From Nitrogeniibacter aestuarii (GTDB lineage Bacteria > Pseudomonadota > Gammaproteobacteria > Burkholderiales > Rhodocyclaceae), in the NCBI RefSeq assembly GCF_017309585.1, contig NZ_CP071321.1, forward strand, positions 434,001-498,000: DNA of 64,000 nt, given 5' to 3'. Numbering within the stretch: the stretch's first letter is position 1; the number at the start of each line of letters is the position of its first letter. Below are positions 43,991 through 51,209 of the stretch, piece after piece. Made by a program: the position numbers and the translations under genes. Under the pieces are notes generated by a model, which was not told the origin of the DNA, ran no database searches, and saw only the letters and a list, made by a program, of their open reading frames with translations.

Positions 43991-44440
43991 ATGAACAAGC
44001 GCGTCGTTCCGATCATTGCCCTGGCCTTCGCGCTGGCCGGGTGTAGCGTCGAGGTCGAGGACACGGGCCCGGGCCAGCCGGTGGCTCATCGTCGGGCTGC
44101 GTTCAAGGAAATCCTCAAGGTGTTCGAGCCCATGGGGGTGATGCTGCGCACCGATACCTATGAGCCGCAGCGTTTTGCCCGACTGGCCAACGCACTTGAA
44201 CACCTGCGCGACGGGCCATGGCCGTATTTTCAGCCGGATACCAATTACCCGCCCACCAAGGCCAAAGCGGCCGTATGGTCAGATCAGGCGGCCTTTGAAG
44301 AAGATCGCAAGGCGTTTTTCAAGGCCACTGACCACCTGATCGAGGTCGCCGGCACACCCGACAAGAACGTGGCAAAAACAGCGTACAAAGCGGTCGAGGA
44401 TGCGTGCTACGCCTGCCACAAGGAATTCAAGAACCGCTAA
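43991..44440 (+). CDS. Cytochrome c'-like lipoprotein
   Basis: 149-residue lipoprotein. Signal MNKRVVPIIALAFALAGC ends in an LAGC lipobox (Cys18). The mature part is a helical cytochrome c'-like domain with a C-terminal haem site CYACH in AVEDACYACHKEFKNR. AAFKEILKVFEPMGVML and AKTAYKAVED are typical helices. TAGAAT upstream near 43951 could be a -10 box. It may bind NO or carry electrons; it is anchored in a membrane facing the periplasm. Confidence 0.82.
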   Translation: MNKRVVPIIALAFALAGCSVEVEDTGPGQPVAHRRAAFKEILKVFEPMGVMLRTDTYEPQRFARLANALEHLRDGPWPYFQPDTNYPPTKAKAAVWSDQAAFEEDRKAFFKATDHLIEVAGTPDKNVAKTAYKAVEDACYACHKEFKNR

Positions 44441-44454
44441 GGCGCTTCGCGGGT

Positions 44455-44751
44455 TCAGTTGAAGATGGCCTCCAGACAGACGCCTTCTTCGGTCCGGCGG
44501 GCAGGCACGACAAAAAGATCGAGCGCACCGAGCGTTTCGTGTCTCAAGCGCAGCATGCCTTGCTGGACGTCAGCATCGGCAGGGGCGAGAAAGACCAGTA
44601 CGAACGGGCCGCTTTGCCCTTCGTCAGGAGCCGGTCCTAGGGGTTTGGCTTCGATCAGTCTGACCTCGCCGCCCATGCCGCCTGCGGATTCGATGGGGAT
44701 GGACGTGTTCACCAGCGGAAGAAACACATCGAGCGTGAGGTTCGTGTCCAT
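44455..44751 (-). CDS. DUF6916-type protein (short, cytoplasmic)
   Basis: 98-residue protein: MDTNLTLDVFLPLVNTSIPI..., with the core motif GPFVLVFLAPADADVQQGMLRLRHETLGALDLFVVPA. This motif recurs in the Tat-exported protein at 47045-47440 (QFTLVLSRTSDSGAELAEGIYQLRHPNTDAMLVRLAP), so the two are paralogues. I place both in the DUF6916 family from memory; this is not a database result. Such proteins occur beside phage-tail-collar proteins, as here. Divergent from the hydroxylase gene with 80 bases between. Confidence 0.65.
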   Translation of the reverse strand: MDTNLTLDVFLPLVNTSIPIESAGGMGGEVRLIEAKPLGPAPDEGQSGPFVLVFLAPADADVQQGMLRLRHETLGALDLFVVPARRTEEGVCLEAIFN

Positions 44752-44831
44752 AGGGCGGGGTCGAGCAGGCGTCGGTGAAGGTATTGAGCTTACGCTAAAC
44801 TGAAGCTTCTCATGAGCTTGCGGGAGCGCGC

Positions 44832-46034
44832 TTGATCGACACGCATCTGTCATCGACAGTACCGCCAGATACGTCTTTCTCGCAGGCCGTCGCCATGCGT
44901 CTGCCCGTCCACATCGATGGGCCGGCACTCGCGGCCGATCTGGTGCGTCTGGCCGACCATGGCTGGACCCCCCATTTCAATACCGGTCTCTATTCCGGGC
45001 ACTGGAGCGTGCTGCCCTTGCGTGCGTCCGAAGATGCCGCGCACGAGGTCGAGCGCGCGCACAACGCGCCGACGTCCACCCGCTTCATCGACCTGCCTGT
45101 CCTCGAAGCATGTCCGGGCATGCGAGCATTTCTGGCCTCGCTGGCCTGTGAGGTGCGAGCGGCCCGGCTGCTGCGACTGGGCGCCGGTGCGCAGATTGCG
45201 CCTCATCGGGATCATGCCCTGGGGCTTGCCTACGGCGAGGTCCGGCTGCATGTGCCGGTCCAGACTCAGCCGGAAGTCGATTTCAGGGTCGAGGGCGCCC
45301 GGGTCGTGATGGCCGTGGGTGAGCTGTGGTACATCGACGCCAGCCGGGAGCATCAGGTGAGCAACCCTGGTGATCAGGACCGGATTCACCTCGTGGTCGA
45401 CTGCATCGTCAACGACTGGCTCGTTGAGCGTTTCCGGCAGGCGGCGTGGATCGAAGGCGCTCATCCCGAGCCGGAATCGCCTGCCGGTGAAGCGGCCCCG
45501 GCAGACCTTGCCTGGCCCGTCATCGGACCGACGCCGGATGCAGCACTGCCGAAAATACTGGCGTTTCTCGATGAGATCGGTATCCCCGTCACCGAGCGCG
45601 AACTGACCGGGCGCACCTTCTTGCCGGGCATCGCCATCGAGGCCGGCGCGCTGTGTGTGGATCGCACCCGGCTGCAGCACCCGGGCGACCTCCTGCACGA
45701 AGCCGGGCACCTGGCCGTGATGCCACCGGCGGTGCGTGCCTCCGCCAGCGCGCTGTGTGCCGATCCGGCTGAAGAGATGATGGCGATCGCCTGGTCATGG
45801 GCGGCCCTGACCTATCTGGACTTGCCACCCGGCATCGTATTTCACGATACCGGTTACAAGGGCGACGCGGCGTGGCTGGTCGAGACCTTCACCGCGGGTG
45901 AGCCTCTGGCGTTGCCCATGTTGCAGTGGCTCGGGATGACCGCCGATACGGTGCAGGCACCGGCGCTCGGTGTTCCACCGTTTCCTCACATGATCAAATG
46001 GCTGCGTACGGCCGACGAGGCCGGGTGTGGCTGA
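44832..46034 (+). CDS. Aspartyl/asparaginyl beta-hydroxylase fused to an HExxH domain
   Basis: 400-residue protein. The first 200 residues are an Fe(II)/2-oxoglutarate-dependent Asp/Asn beta-hydroxylase: metal residues His125 and Asp127 in PHRDHALGL and His174 in SREHQVSNPG, with Arg184 for 2-oxoglutarate. A linker (205-230) leads to a second domain with HEAGH (289-293) in DLLHEAGHLAV, the zinc-metalloprotease signature, and EEMMAIAWSW as a possible third-ligand region. The start is a TTG at 44832 with GGGAG before it; ATG at 44895 is the alternative. It may hydroxylate and cut a secreted partner. The GNAT gene overlaps its end. Confidence 0.75.
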   Translation: MIDTHLSSTVPPDTSFSQAVAMRLPVHIDGPALAADLVRLADHGWTPHFNTGLYSGHWSVLPLRASEDAAHEVERAHNAPTSTRFIDLPVLEACPGMRAFLASLACEVRAARLLRLGAGAQIAPHRDHALGLAYGEVRLHVPVQTQPEVDFRVEGARVVMAVGELWYIDASREHQVSNPGDQDRIHLVVDCIVNDWLVERFRQAAWIEGAHPEPESPAGEAAPADLAWPVIGPTPDAALPKILAFLDEIGIPVTERELTGRTFLPGIAIEAGALCVDRTRLQHPGDLLHEAGHLAVMPPAVRASASALCADPAEEMMAIAWSWAALTYLDLPPGIVFHDTGYKGDAAWLVETFTAGEPLALPMLQWLGMTADTVQAPALGVPPFPHMIKWLRTADEAGCG

Positions 46035-46506
46035 CGCTGGAGTACTGCTTCGACCGATGTGCGACGACGACCTGGCCGTGGTTCAGGCGATCTTTTCCGA
46101 CTGTCGCGCCGGTCCGTTCCGTGCGGCCGGACTGCCCGAGATCATGATCGACACGCTCATGGCGCAACAATGTGCGGCCCAGCACGAGCAGTATCGGCGC
46201 CTGTTTCCGGGCGCGTCCTATGATCTGGTGGAGCGTGCCGGAGAGGTCATCGGCTATCTGTTTGCGCTGCGCGGACCGGATCGCCACGTCCTGATCGACA
46301 TTGCCCTGCGGCCTGACTGCTCGGGGATGGGGATCGGATCGGCGCTGGTTGCCGCGCTTCTGGCCCAGGCCAGCGCCGCGGGACAAAAGGTCAGCGCCCA
46401 TGTCGTCCGGGATGGACGTGCATGGACGCTGTGGCAGCGGATGGGGTTTCGGGTGGTTGGCGACGATGGCGTCCATTACGCCATCGAGTGGTCACCTGAA
46501 AGTTAG
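46027..46506 (+). CDS. GNAT-family N-acetyltransferase
   Basis: 159-residue GNAT domain. The acetyl-CoA-binding motif A is ALRPDCSGMGIGSALVAALLAQA, and WQRMGFRVVG is the typical last strand. The start is GTG at 46027, which overlaps the end of the hydroxylase gene by 8 bases, so they are co-translated. Substrate unknown; a peptide or protein made by the same region is possible. Confidence 0.8.
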   Translation: MADAGVLLRPMCDDDLAVVQAIFSDCRAGPFRAAGLPEIMIDTLMAQQCAAQHEQYRRLFPGASYDLVERAGEVIGYLFALRGPDRHVLIDIALRPDCSGMGIGSALVAALLAQASAAGQKVSAHVVRDGRAWTLWQRMGFRVVGDDGVHYAIEWSPES

Positions 46507-47027
46507 TTGCGTGACGGAAATAGGCCCTGCAGCGCAATGATGAAGTTGACGCACAGGAAGGGCTGGACATTGGTGTGCGCCTGATCCCCGCCTGCGTTGG
46601 AAATAGCGCTCGATGCCATCGTGGCGTTCGGTGTGGCGGTGCTGTAGGTGCCCGACGTGACGCCTGCATCGTCGGCCCAGACGGCGGCCGCAGCGTCGTT
46701 GGTGTTGCCGGCCGGGGTGACGCAGCGCGCAGCGTGACTGTGTGCCGGCAGCTGGGCTGCGTTCAGCGTTACCGCTTCTGCTCCGCCCTTCGCGCCCAGG
46801 GGGCGCGGTGTCAGGCCCGTTCCCGTGCCTTCGTGGACGGGCAGGCGACCGCGCAGGTCGGGCAGCGCGAAGGTCGTACGACCGTCGCCCCCATAGGTGG
46901 TGCCCAGCAGGGAGAACAGTGCCTGGTTCTGGGAAATCGGCAAGATGGTGCCATCACAAAATGCATAACCGCGCGGGGCAAAATTGCCCCCGAACATCTT
47001 GATCTGGCCGAGAAAGGGTTCTGCCAT
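46503..47027 (-). CDS. Phage tail-collar (microcystin-dependent-type) protein 1
   Basis: 174-residue tail-collar domain protein. It has the family pattern FLGQIKMFGGNFAPRGYAFCDG, SLLGTTYGGDGRTTFALPDLRGR, and PAHSHA. The paralogue at 47511-48035 has the same length and about the same layout. No signal peptide is visible. In bacteria such proteins are called microcystin-dependent proteins and are often found without other phage genes. It ends on the 3' side of the GNAT gene (convergent, 4-base overlap at 46503-46506). Confidence 0.87.
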   Translation of the reverse strand: MAEPFLGQIKMFGGNFAPRGYAFCDGTILPISQNQALFSLLGTTYGGDGRTTFALPDLRGRLPVHEGTGTGLTPRPLGAKGGAEAVTLNAAQLPAHSHAARCVTPAGNTNDAAAAVWADDAGVTSGTYSTATPNATMASSAISNAGGDQAHTNVQPFLCVNFIIALQGLFPSRN

Positions 47028-47044
47028 GGTGAAGATCCTCCCGG

Positions 47045-47440
47045 TCAGGCGCGCACGGCGAAGTGGGCGATGTAGGTGCGATCCGTTGAATCCGACGGCG
47101 CCAGGCGAACCAGCATGGCGTCGGTGTTCGGGTGGCGCAGTTGATAGATGCCTTCGGCCAGTTCGGCGCCGCTGTCAGACGTGCGGGAAAGCACCAGGGT
47201 GAATTGATCCAGCTTCGGGCTTTGTGGCCCGTGCAGCACTTCCGTCAGCTCGAGATCAATGGCCTGACCACTGCCGGACAGGCAGCGAAACGTGGATTGG
47301 GTGAGCGCATCGAAGGCGTCGCGCGATAGCGCCGATGTGGCCGCCTTGGGCGCACTGCCCGCTGCCATGAGCGATGCCGGGGTCATCAGCGCCACGGCGC
47401 CGGCGGCGCAACCGCCGAGAAACTCGCGTCGTTGGGTCAT
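47045..47440 (-). CDS. Tat-exported DUF6916-like protein
   Basis: 131-residue protein starting MTQRREFLGGCAAGAVALM: a twin-arginine (RRE) signal followed by a hydrophobic stretch, so export is probably by the Tat route; a GGC at residues 9-11 is upstream of the cleavage region. The mature domain resembles the protein at 44455 (FTLVLSR... YQLRHPN...). It lies between the two collar genes in the same direction (17 bases from one, 70 from the other). Role unknown. It may bind or cap the collar proteins. Confidence 0.68.
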   Translation of the reverse strand: MTQRREFLGGCAAGAVALMTPASLMAAGSAPKAATSALSRDAFDALTQSTFRCLSGSGQAIDLELTEVLHGPQSPKLDQFTLVLSRTSDSGAELAEGIYQLRHPNTDAMLVRLAPSDSTDRTYIAHFAVRA

Positions 47441-47510
47441 GGAAATACCTCCTGTGCAACAGCGCCTGTGACCATTTGTCCAGAACGCTGCAATCGTTCG
47501 GGGACGCGGA

Positions 47511-48035
47511 TCAGTTCCTGGACGGGAAGATGCCGAACAGCGCGATGATGAAGTTGACGCACTGGAACGGCTGCATGTTGTCATGCGCCTGTCCGCCGCC
47601 AGCATTGCCGATGGCTCCGGCGGCCATGGTGGCGTTGGGCGTTGCGGTGCTGTAGGTGCCGGAGGACACGCCCGCGTCATCCGCCCAGACGGCGCCGGCG
47701 GCGTCGTTGGTATTGCCGGCCGGCGTCACGCAATTGGCTGCGTGCGAATGCGAGGGGATCTCGTTGGCCGTGAGCGTGACCGCTTCCGAGCCGCCTTTCT
47801 GGCCCAATCGACGAGACGACAGTCCGGGGCCATGGCCGGGATGCATGGGCGTTCGCCCTCGTAGATCTGGCAGGGCGAAGGTGGTGCGACCGTCACCGCC
47901 ATACGTGGTGCCCAGAATGGAAAACAGGGCGGTGTTCTGGGCGATCGGCAGCAGCTGGCCGTCGCAGAAGGCCCAGCCACGTGGCGCGAAATTGCCGCCG
48001 AACATGGTGATTTCGCCGATGAAGGGTTCAGACAT
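47511..48035 (-). CDS. Phage tail-collar (microcystin-dependent-type) protein 2
   Basis: 174-residue paralogue of the protein at 46503. Identical in layout: EPFIGEITMFGGNFAPRGWAFCDG, SILGTTYGGDGRTTFALPDLRGR, IPSHSHAAN, then NTNDAAGAVWADDAGVSSG and TPNATM. The repeat block of Asn, Thr, Asp and Ala near residues 105-135 is shared by both and could be a target for the nearby hydroxylase. ATG at 48035 follows from alignment with the paralogue. First gene of a minus-strand group of three. Confidence 0.87.
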   Translation of the reverse strand: MSEPFIGEITMFGGNFAPRGWAFCDGQLLPIAQNTALFSILGTTYGGDGRTTFALPDLRGRTPMHPGHGPGLSSRRLGQKGGSEAVTLTANEIPSHSHAANCVTPAGNTNDAAGAVWADDAGVSSGTYSTATPNATMAAGAIGNAGGGQAHDNMQPFQCVNFIIALFGIFPSRN

Positions 48036-48096
48036 GAGGCTTCTCCTGGTGGGTGTGGGGAACAACAGGGTGGCGCTGACGTCACCGGGGCAGCAT

Positions 48097-48130
48097 GCGA
48101 CCGGGGCACTGGATATCAGTGCCCGATCGC
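48097..48130 (-). terminator. Hairpin after the second PEP-CTERM gene
   Basis: GGGCACTG/CAGTGCCC (8 bp) with flanking GCGA/TCGC and a small internal loop lies between the PEP-CTERM stop (48169) and the collar-protein start (48035). No T-run follows. Modest terminator candidate. Confidence 0.35.
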
Positions 48131-48168
48131 AGCAAAGAAAGACAGCGGAGTAAGGAAGGGGCGTGCGA

Positions 48169-48867
48169 TCAGGCCGTGCGGTGCTTGCGGCGCCAGGCCA
48201 GTGCGCCCATGCCAAGACCCAGCAGCGCGAGGCTGGTCGGCTCGGGAACGCCGTTGGGGGGCGGGGGCGTGTCGCGGGTCTGGATGGTGAGGGTGGCGAA
48301 GATGTAGTACGCGGCGTTGAACGTGGTTTCGACCACGGGGGTGGTACAGCCGAACAGACAGGGCGTCAGGCCGGGGCCCTGAAGGTTCAGCGTGATATCT
48401 GCACTGCCATCGGCAAAAGAGGCGGCAAGAGCGGTGAGATCGATGGTGTAGGTGTTGAATTCGGCCGTGGCGCCGCCATGACCTTCGAGTAGCAGATTCA
48501 TCTCCGTGGTCAGCGCGACACCGTCCACACTGAACAGGGCGACCTGATCCCCGCTGGCCTGGGAGTCGTGATCGATCAGGCCGATTTCCAGCGAGGCAGA
48601 GACGATCGGGTCCGAAATCGCGCCGAACGTATGCGTCCAGCTCCCTGCCGCGTTACTGCCGGCGAGGCCTGCTTCGTTGCCCAAAGCCGCGTCGAACGGT
48701 GCGGCCTGACCGGACTGCACTGGCGAGATGGCGAACAATGAAGGGATGTCCCCGTCAAGGAAGCCGGATGCCGTGTTTCCCAGTGAGGAAGTAATGAGGG
48801 CGGCCTGAGCGGCCGGGGCGGCCAGGAGACAGGCGGACGTGGCGATGGTGCCGAATACGTGCTTCAT
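48169..48867 (-). CDS. PEP-CTERM sorting-domain exported protein 2
   Basis: 232-residue protein with a signal peptide (MKHVFGTIATSACLLAAPAAQA). The mature part is beta-rich, with GCTTPVVETTFNAAYYIFATLTIQTRD near the end. The C-terminal sorting tag is VPEPTSLALLGLGMGALAW followed by RRKHRTA. It resembles the proteins anchored by exosortase in biofilm-forming beta-proteobacteria. ATG at 48867 has GAGGAG upstream. A sigma-54-like element is at 48991-49006. Function unknown. Confidence 0.9.
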   Translation of the reverse strand: MKHVFGTIATSACLLAAPAAQAALITSSLGNTASGFLDGDIPSLFAISPVQSGQAAPFDAALGNEAGLAGSNAAGSWTHTFGAISDPIVSASLEIGLIDHDSQASGDQVALFSVDGVALTTEMNLLLEGHGGATAEFNTYTIDLTALAASFADGSADITLNLQGPGLTPCLFGCTTPVVETTFNAAYYIFATLTIQTRDTPPPPNGVPEPTSLALLGLGMGALAWRRKHRTA

Positions 48868-48990
48868 GAATGACTCCTCTCTGAAACGGATATGTCGGCG
48901 CCGACGCACTGGGGGCAGCAGGCCGTCGCCAAGGGTGTTGTGTTTGTTGTCAGCGACCTGAGTCGCCGCCTTGGGACTGGTGTTTCAGGA

Positions 48991-49006
48991 GGCAACTTCC
49001 ATGCCG
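48991..49006 (-). promoter_or_regulatory. Sigma-54-like element upstream of PEP-CTERM protein 2
   Basis: Minus-strand CGGCAT-GGAAG-TTGCC keeps the GGCA and TTGC cores of the -24/-12 promoter with correct spacing, but differs at three flanking bases. It would give a leader of about 110 bases. Weaker than the one at 30908-30923. Confidence 0.4.
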
Positions 49007-49011
49007 TTGTG

Positions 49012-49079
49012 CTTAAAGTGTTAAAAAACAGCGAACTGGCAGGCTTGTTGATTCATGATTGTTTAAAAGTGTAAAAAAC
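49012..49079. repeat. Two A-rich direct repeats in the PEP-CTERM/HEAT divergent gap
   Basis: CTTAAAGTGTTAAAAAAC (49012-49029) and TTTAAAAGTGTAAAAAAC (49062-49079) share a TTAAA-GTGT-AAAAAAC pattern and are 50 bases apart. They flank the plus-strand sigma-54-like element. The 48868-49163 stretch holds these and no gene I can support. Possible regulator sites. Confidence 0.4.
49036..49052 (+). promoter_or_regulatory. Sigma-54-like element facing the HEAT-like gene
   Basis: CTGGCAGGCTTGTTGAT keeps TGGCA and TTG with normal spacing, but the -12 reads GA instead of GC. It lies about 110 bases before the ATG at 49164. Low-confidence candidate. Confidence 0.3.
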
Positions 49080-49163
49080 GTCGACATGGTTTTTCCGGCG
49101 TTTTCGACATCGGATGCGCTAAGCTCAAGACTCTATGTAGCCGGAGTCGATTTCTTGGATGGC

Positions 49164-49907
49164 ATGGTGTCAAAGCACACCCGACGCAGGCTCTGGCTCC
49201 TTGTCCTGGCGTGGTTGCCTCTCGCGTCCTGGGCGGGTGTCGGCGATATTCGCATCGACCTGCGGGCCGATCGCGTCAGTGTCGAGGCCCACGGGGTGAC
49301 GCGCACCGAGGTGCTGCAGGCACTGGCCGAGCGGACGGGGGCCGAACTACGCCTTCGCGGGGAGACAGGCAGCGAGGTTCGTGACTGGCTGCTGCATGAG
49401 CACTCTGTGGCCGATGCAGTGCGTCGGCTCGCGCGCCCGCTGGATGTCATGGTGTTGTTTGGCGATCAGGGGCGTGTGAGCCGGATCTACCTGATTGGTG
49501 GCCAGCAGCCGACACGGACCCAGGCCCAGGGCCCGAGGGACTCAACGCCGCGTGCCCTGCCAACGAGCGGCACTTTGCGAGGCACCGACCATTGGCAGGC
49601 GCCGCCTGCGCCCGATTCGGACACCCTGATGCGACGTCACGAGATTGCTGGCCTGGGCATCGATGGCAACGCCGAGCGCCTTCCCGAACTCAGCTCGGCG
49701 CTCAGCGATCCCGATATCGGGGTTCGGCTCGAAGCGCTGCGCGCGCTCGGGCAGGTTGACTCGGACGAGGCGATTCGATTGGTGGCACAGGTGGCCATGG
49801 GCGGCGCTGCGGTTGAGCGCCGCGCCGCCATTGACGTGCTTGCCGGCAGCACCCGGCCGATAGCGGACATGTTCCTGTCCAGGATCCACCCCGGGCGGGC
49901 AGATTAG
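49164..49907 (+). CDS. Exported STN/HEAT-like protein of unknown function
   Basis: 247-residue protein with a signal peptide (MVSKHTRRRLWLLVLAWLPLASWA). Residues about 25-115 (DIRIDLRADRVSVEAHGVTRTEVLQALAERTGAELRL) resemble a secretin/STN short domain. A Pro/Thr linker follows, and the C-terminal half has HEAT-like helices (SSALSDPDIGVRLEALRALGQVDSDEAIRLVAQVAM). ATG at 49164 is preferred to the ATG at 49059, because it begins the signal peptide. It is divergent from the second PEP-CTERM gene. It may be a periplasmic adaptor. Confidence 0.6.
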   Translation: MVSKHTRRRLWLLVLAWLPLASWAGVGDIRIDLRADRVSVEAHGVTRTEVLQALAERTGAELRLRGETGSEVRDWLLHEHSVADAVRRLARPLDVMVLFGDQGRVSRIYLIGGQQPTRTQAQGPRDSTPRALPTSGTLRGTDHWQAPPAPDSDTLMRRHEIAGLGIDGNAERLPELSSALSDPDIGVRLEALRALGQVDSDEAIRLVAQVAMGGAAVERRAAIDVLAGSTRPIADMFLSRIHPGRAD

Positions 49908-49928
49908 ATCTTCGCCAGGTCCGTCACT

Positions 49929-50579
49929 TCATGGAAGCTTGCTCTCCAGGGGCGGCGTGGCCAGCAAACTGCGCATGCCGCACCACAACACCAGGGCATT
50001 GTTCAGGTGCCAGAGGAAGTGGGTACCCGTGGGCAGGGCGTCGCATGCGCGCAGGTCGACACTGCGCAGGATCATCGAGATCAGAAAGAGCAGGGCGGCG
50101 CGCCCGAGCCAATGCTTGGCTTCGCCCGGCGGGCAGCCCAGAGCGAGTGCGATCAGCGCCGCCCAGGGGCCCAGGTAAAGCTCCGAGCCATTCAGGGCGG
50201 CCGATTTGACGCTCATGGCTAGCAGCGCGGTCAGTGAGACGGTGGCCAGTACTGCGCCGGCCGCGCGGGTCGCGTCCCAGTGGAATAGCCGGACCAAAGC
50301 CCGGTGGATGAACAGCAGGACGAACAGGGCGATGAAGGCCACGTCCAGCACGCTCGCCCAGCGTTCGGCAACGGTATGGAAGACAAAGCTGCCGATACCG
50401 ACCATTGCCAGCAGCGCTGCCAGCCATTGCAGGTCCGCAGGCGCGTTGCGGCCCAGCCGCCGACGCATATCCGCCCCCGCAATGAGGAAGCCGGCATTGG
50501 TCACGGCGTTGAGGGGTTCGGACCAGAAGCTCGCATCGGTGCGTTCGCAGTAAAGGTCGAGCGCATCACGCCACGCCAT
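49929..50579 (-). CDS. Ceramidase-like (CREST) integral membrane protein
   Basis: 216-residue multi-helix membrane protein. It carries the ceramidase/CREST pattern: ERTDASFWSEPLNAVTNAGFL near the N-terminus, GIGSFVFHTVAERWASVLDV with a Ser-His pair in the middle, and GTHFLWHLNNALVLW near the end, the three regions that hold the zinc and Ser residues in alkaline ceramidases. Substrate unknown. It shares one base (TGATG) with the 5-FCL stop. Confidence 0.75.
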   Translation of the reverse strand: MAWRDALDLYCERTDASFWSEPLNAVTNAGFLIAGADMRRRLGRNAPADLQWLAALLAMVGIGSFVFHTVAERWASVLDVAFIALFVLLFIHRALVRLFHWDATRAAGAVLATVSLTALLAMSVKSAALNGSELYLGPWAALIALALGCPPGEAKHWLGRAALLFLISMILRSVDLRACDALPTGTHFLWHLNNALVLWCGMRSLLATPPLESKLP

Positions 50580-51154
50580 CAGCGTGCACCGGCTGTGTGC
50601 TGAATGCCCGCTTCGGTCACGATCCAGTCCATCGGATGGTCATGGGGCTGTGGGTGGGTGGTGTCGACGCGACCGACCTCGTAGCCGATACCGATGGTGA
50701 TCGGCGGGGGCGTCAGGCTCGCCAGGGTGCGGTCGAAATACCCGCCACCATAACCCAGTCGGTAACCGGCGCTGTCGAAGGCATTGAGCGGCACCAGAAT
50801 GACGTCCGGAACGAGTGTGTCGCCGGTCGCCGGCATCGGAATCCCGTGCCGGTCGGGAATCATTTCGCTACCGGTTGTCCACTCACGAAAGATCATGGGG
50901 GCGCCCGGGGCAATGACCACGGGCAGCGCTGCGCGACGGGCCGGGTCGATCATCAGCCAACCGGCAATGAAGCCGGTCAGGTCGGGTTCGCCGCGATAGG
51001 GCCAGCAAAATCCAAGCACGCGGGGGGCATGCTGGGATAGCAGGGGGCCAAGCGCGTCGAGGATGGCGATGTTCGCCTGTTCCCGCGCGTCGTCGGTGAG
51101 GGCTTCGCGCTGCGTAATGGCTGCGTTACGAAGCGCTTTTCGCTGCTCGTCCAT
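50579..51154 (-). CDS. fau: 5-formyltetrahydrofolate cyclo-ligase
   Basis: 191-residue enzyme that converts 5-formyl-THF to methenyl-THF with ATP. The conserved C-terminal motif is NAFDSAGYRLGYGGGYFDRTLA. The N-terminus has ITQREALTDDAREQAN. ATG at 51154 is used; a TTG at 51178 would add eight residues. 6S RNA often precedes this gene in proteobacteria, but only 55 bases separate it from slt here, so it is not at this place. Confidence 0.9.
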   Translation of the reverse strand: MDEQRKALRNAAITQREALTDDAREQANIAILDALGPLLSQHAPRVLGFCWPYRGEPDLTGFIAGWLMIDPARRAALPVVIAPGAPMIFREWTTGSEMIPDRHGIPMPATGDTLVPDVILVPLNAFDSAGYRLGYGGGYFDRTLASLTPPPITIGIGYEVGRVDTTHPQPHDHPMDWIVTEAGIQHTAGAR

Positions 51155-51209
51155 GATTCGGATCGCCAGTTGATACAAGGGCCTCTATGCTATTCTGCTT
51201 CGTCGAACC

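Noticed and set aside
48892..49074. 60-codon open frame on the plus strand with a VSGG stretch
   Set aside because: No Shine-Dalgarno, no signal peptide, and it overlaps promoter-like repeats. The VSGG is not at a leader position near a valid start.
50579..51209. 6S RNA gene next to the 5-formyltetrahydrofolate cyclo-ligase gene
   Set aside because: The gap to slt is only 55 bases, too short for the roughly 180-base RNA.
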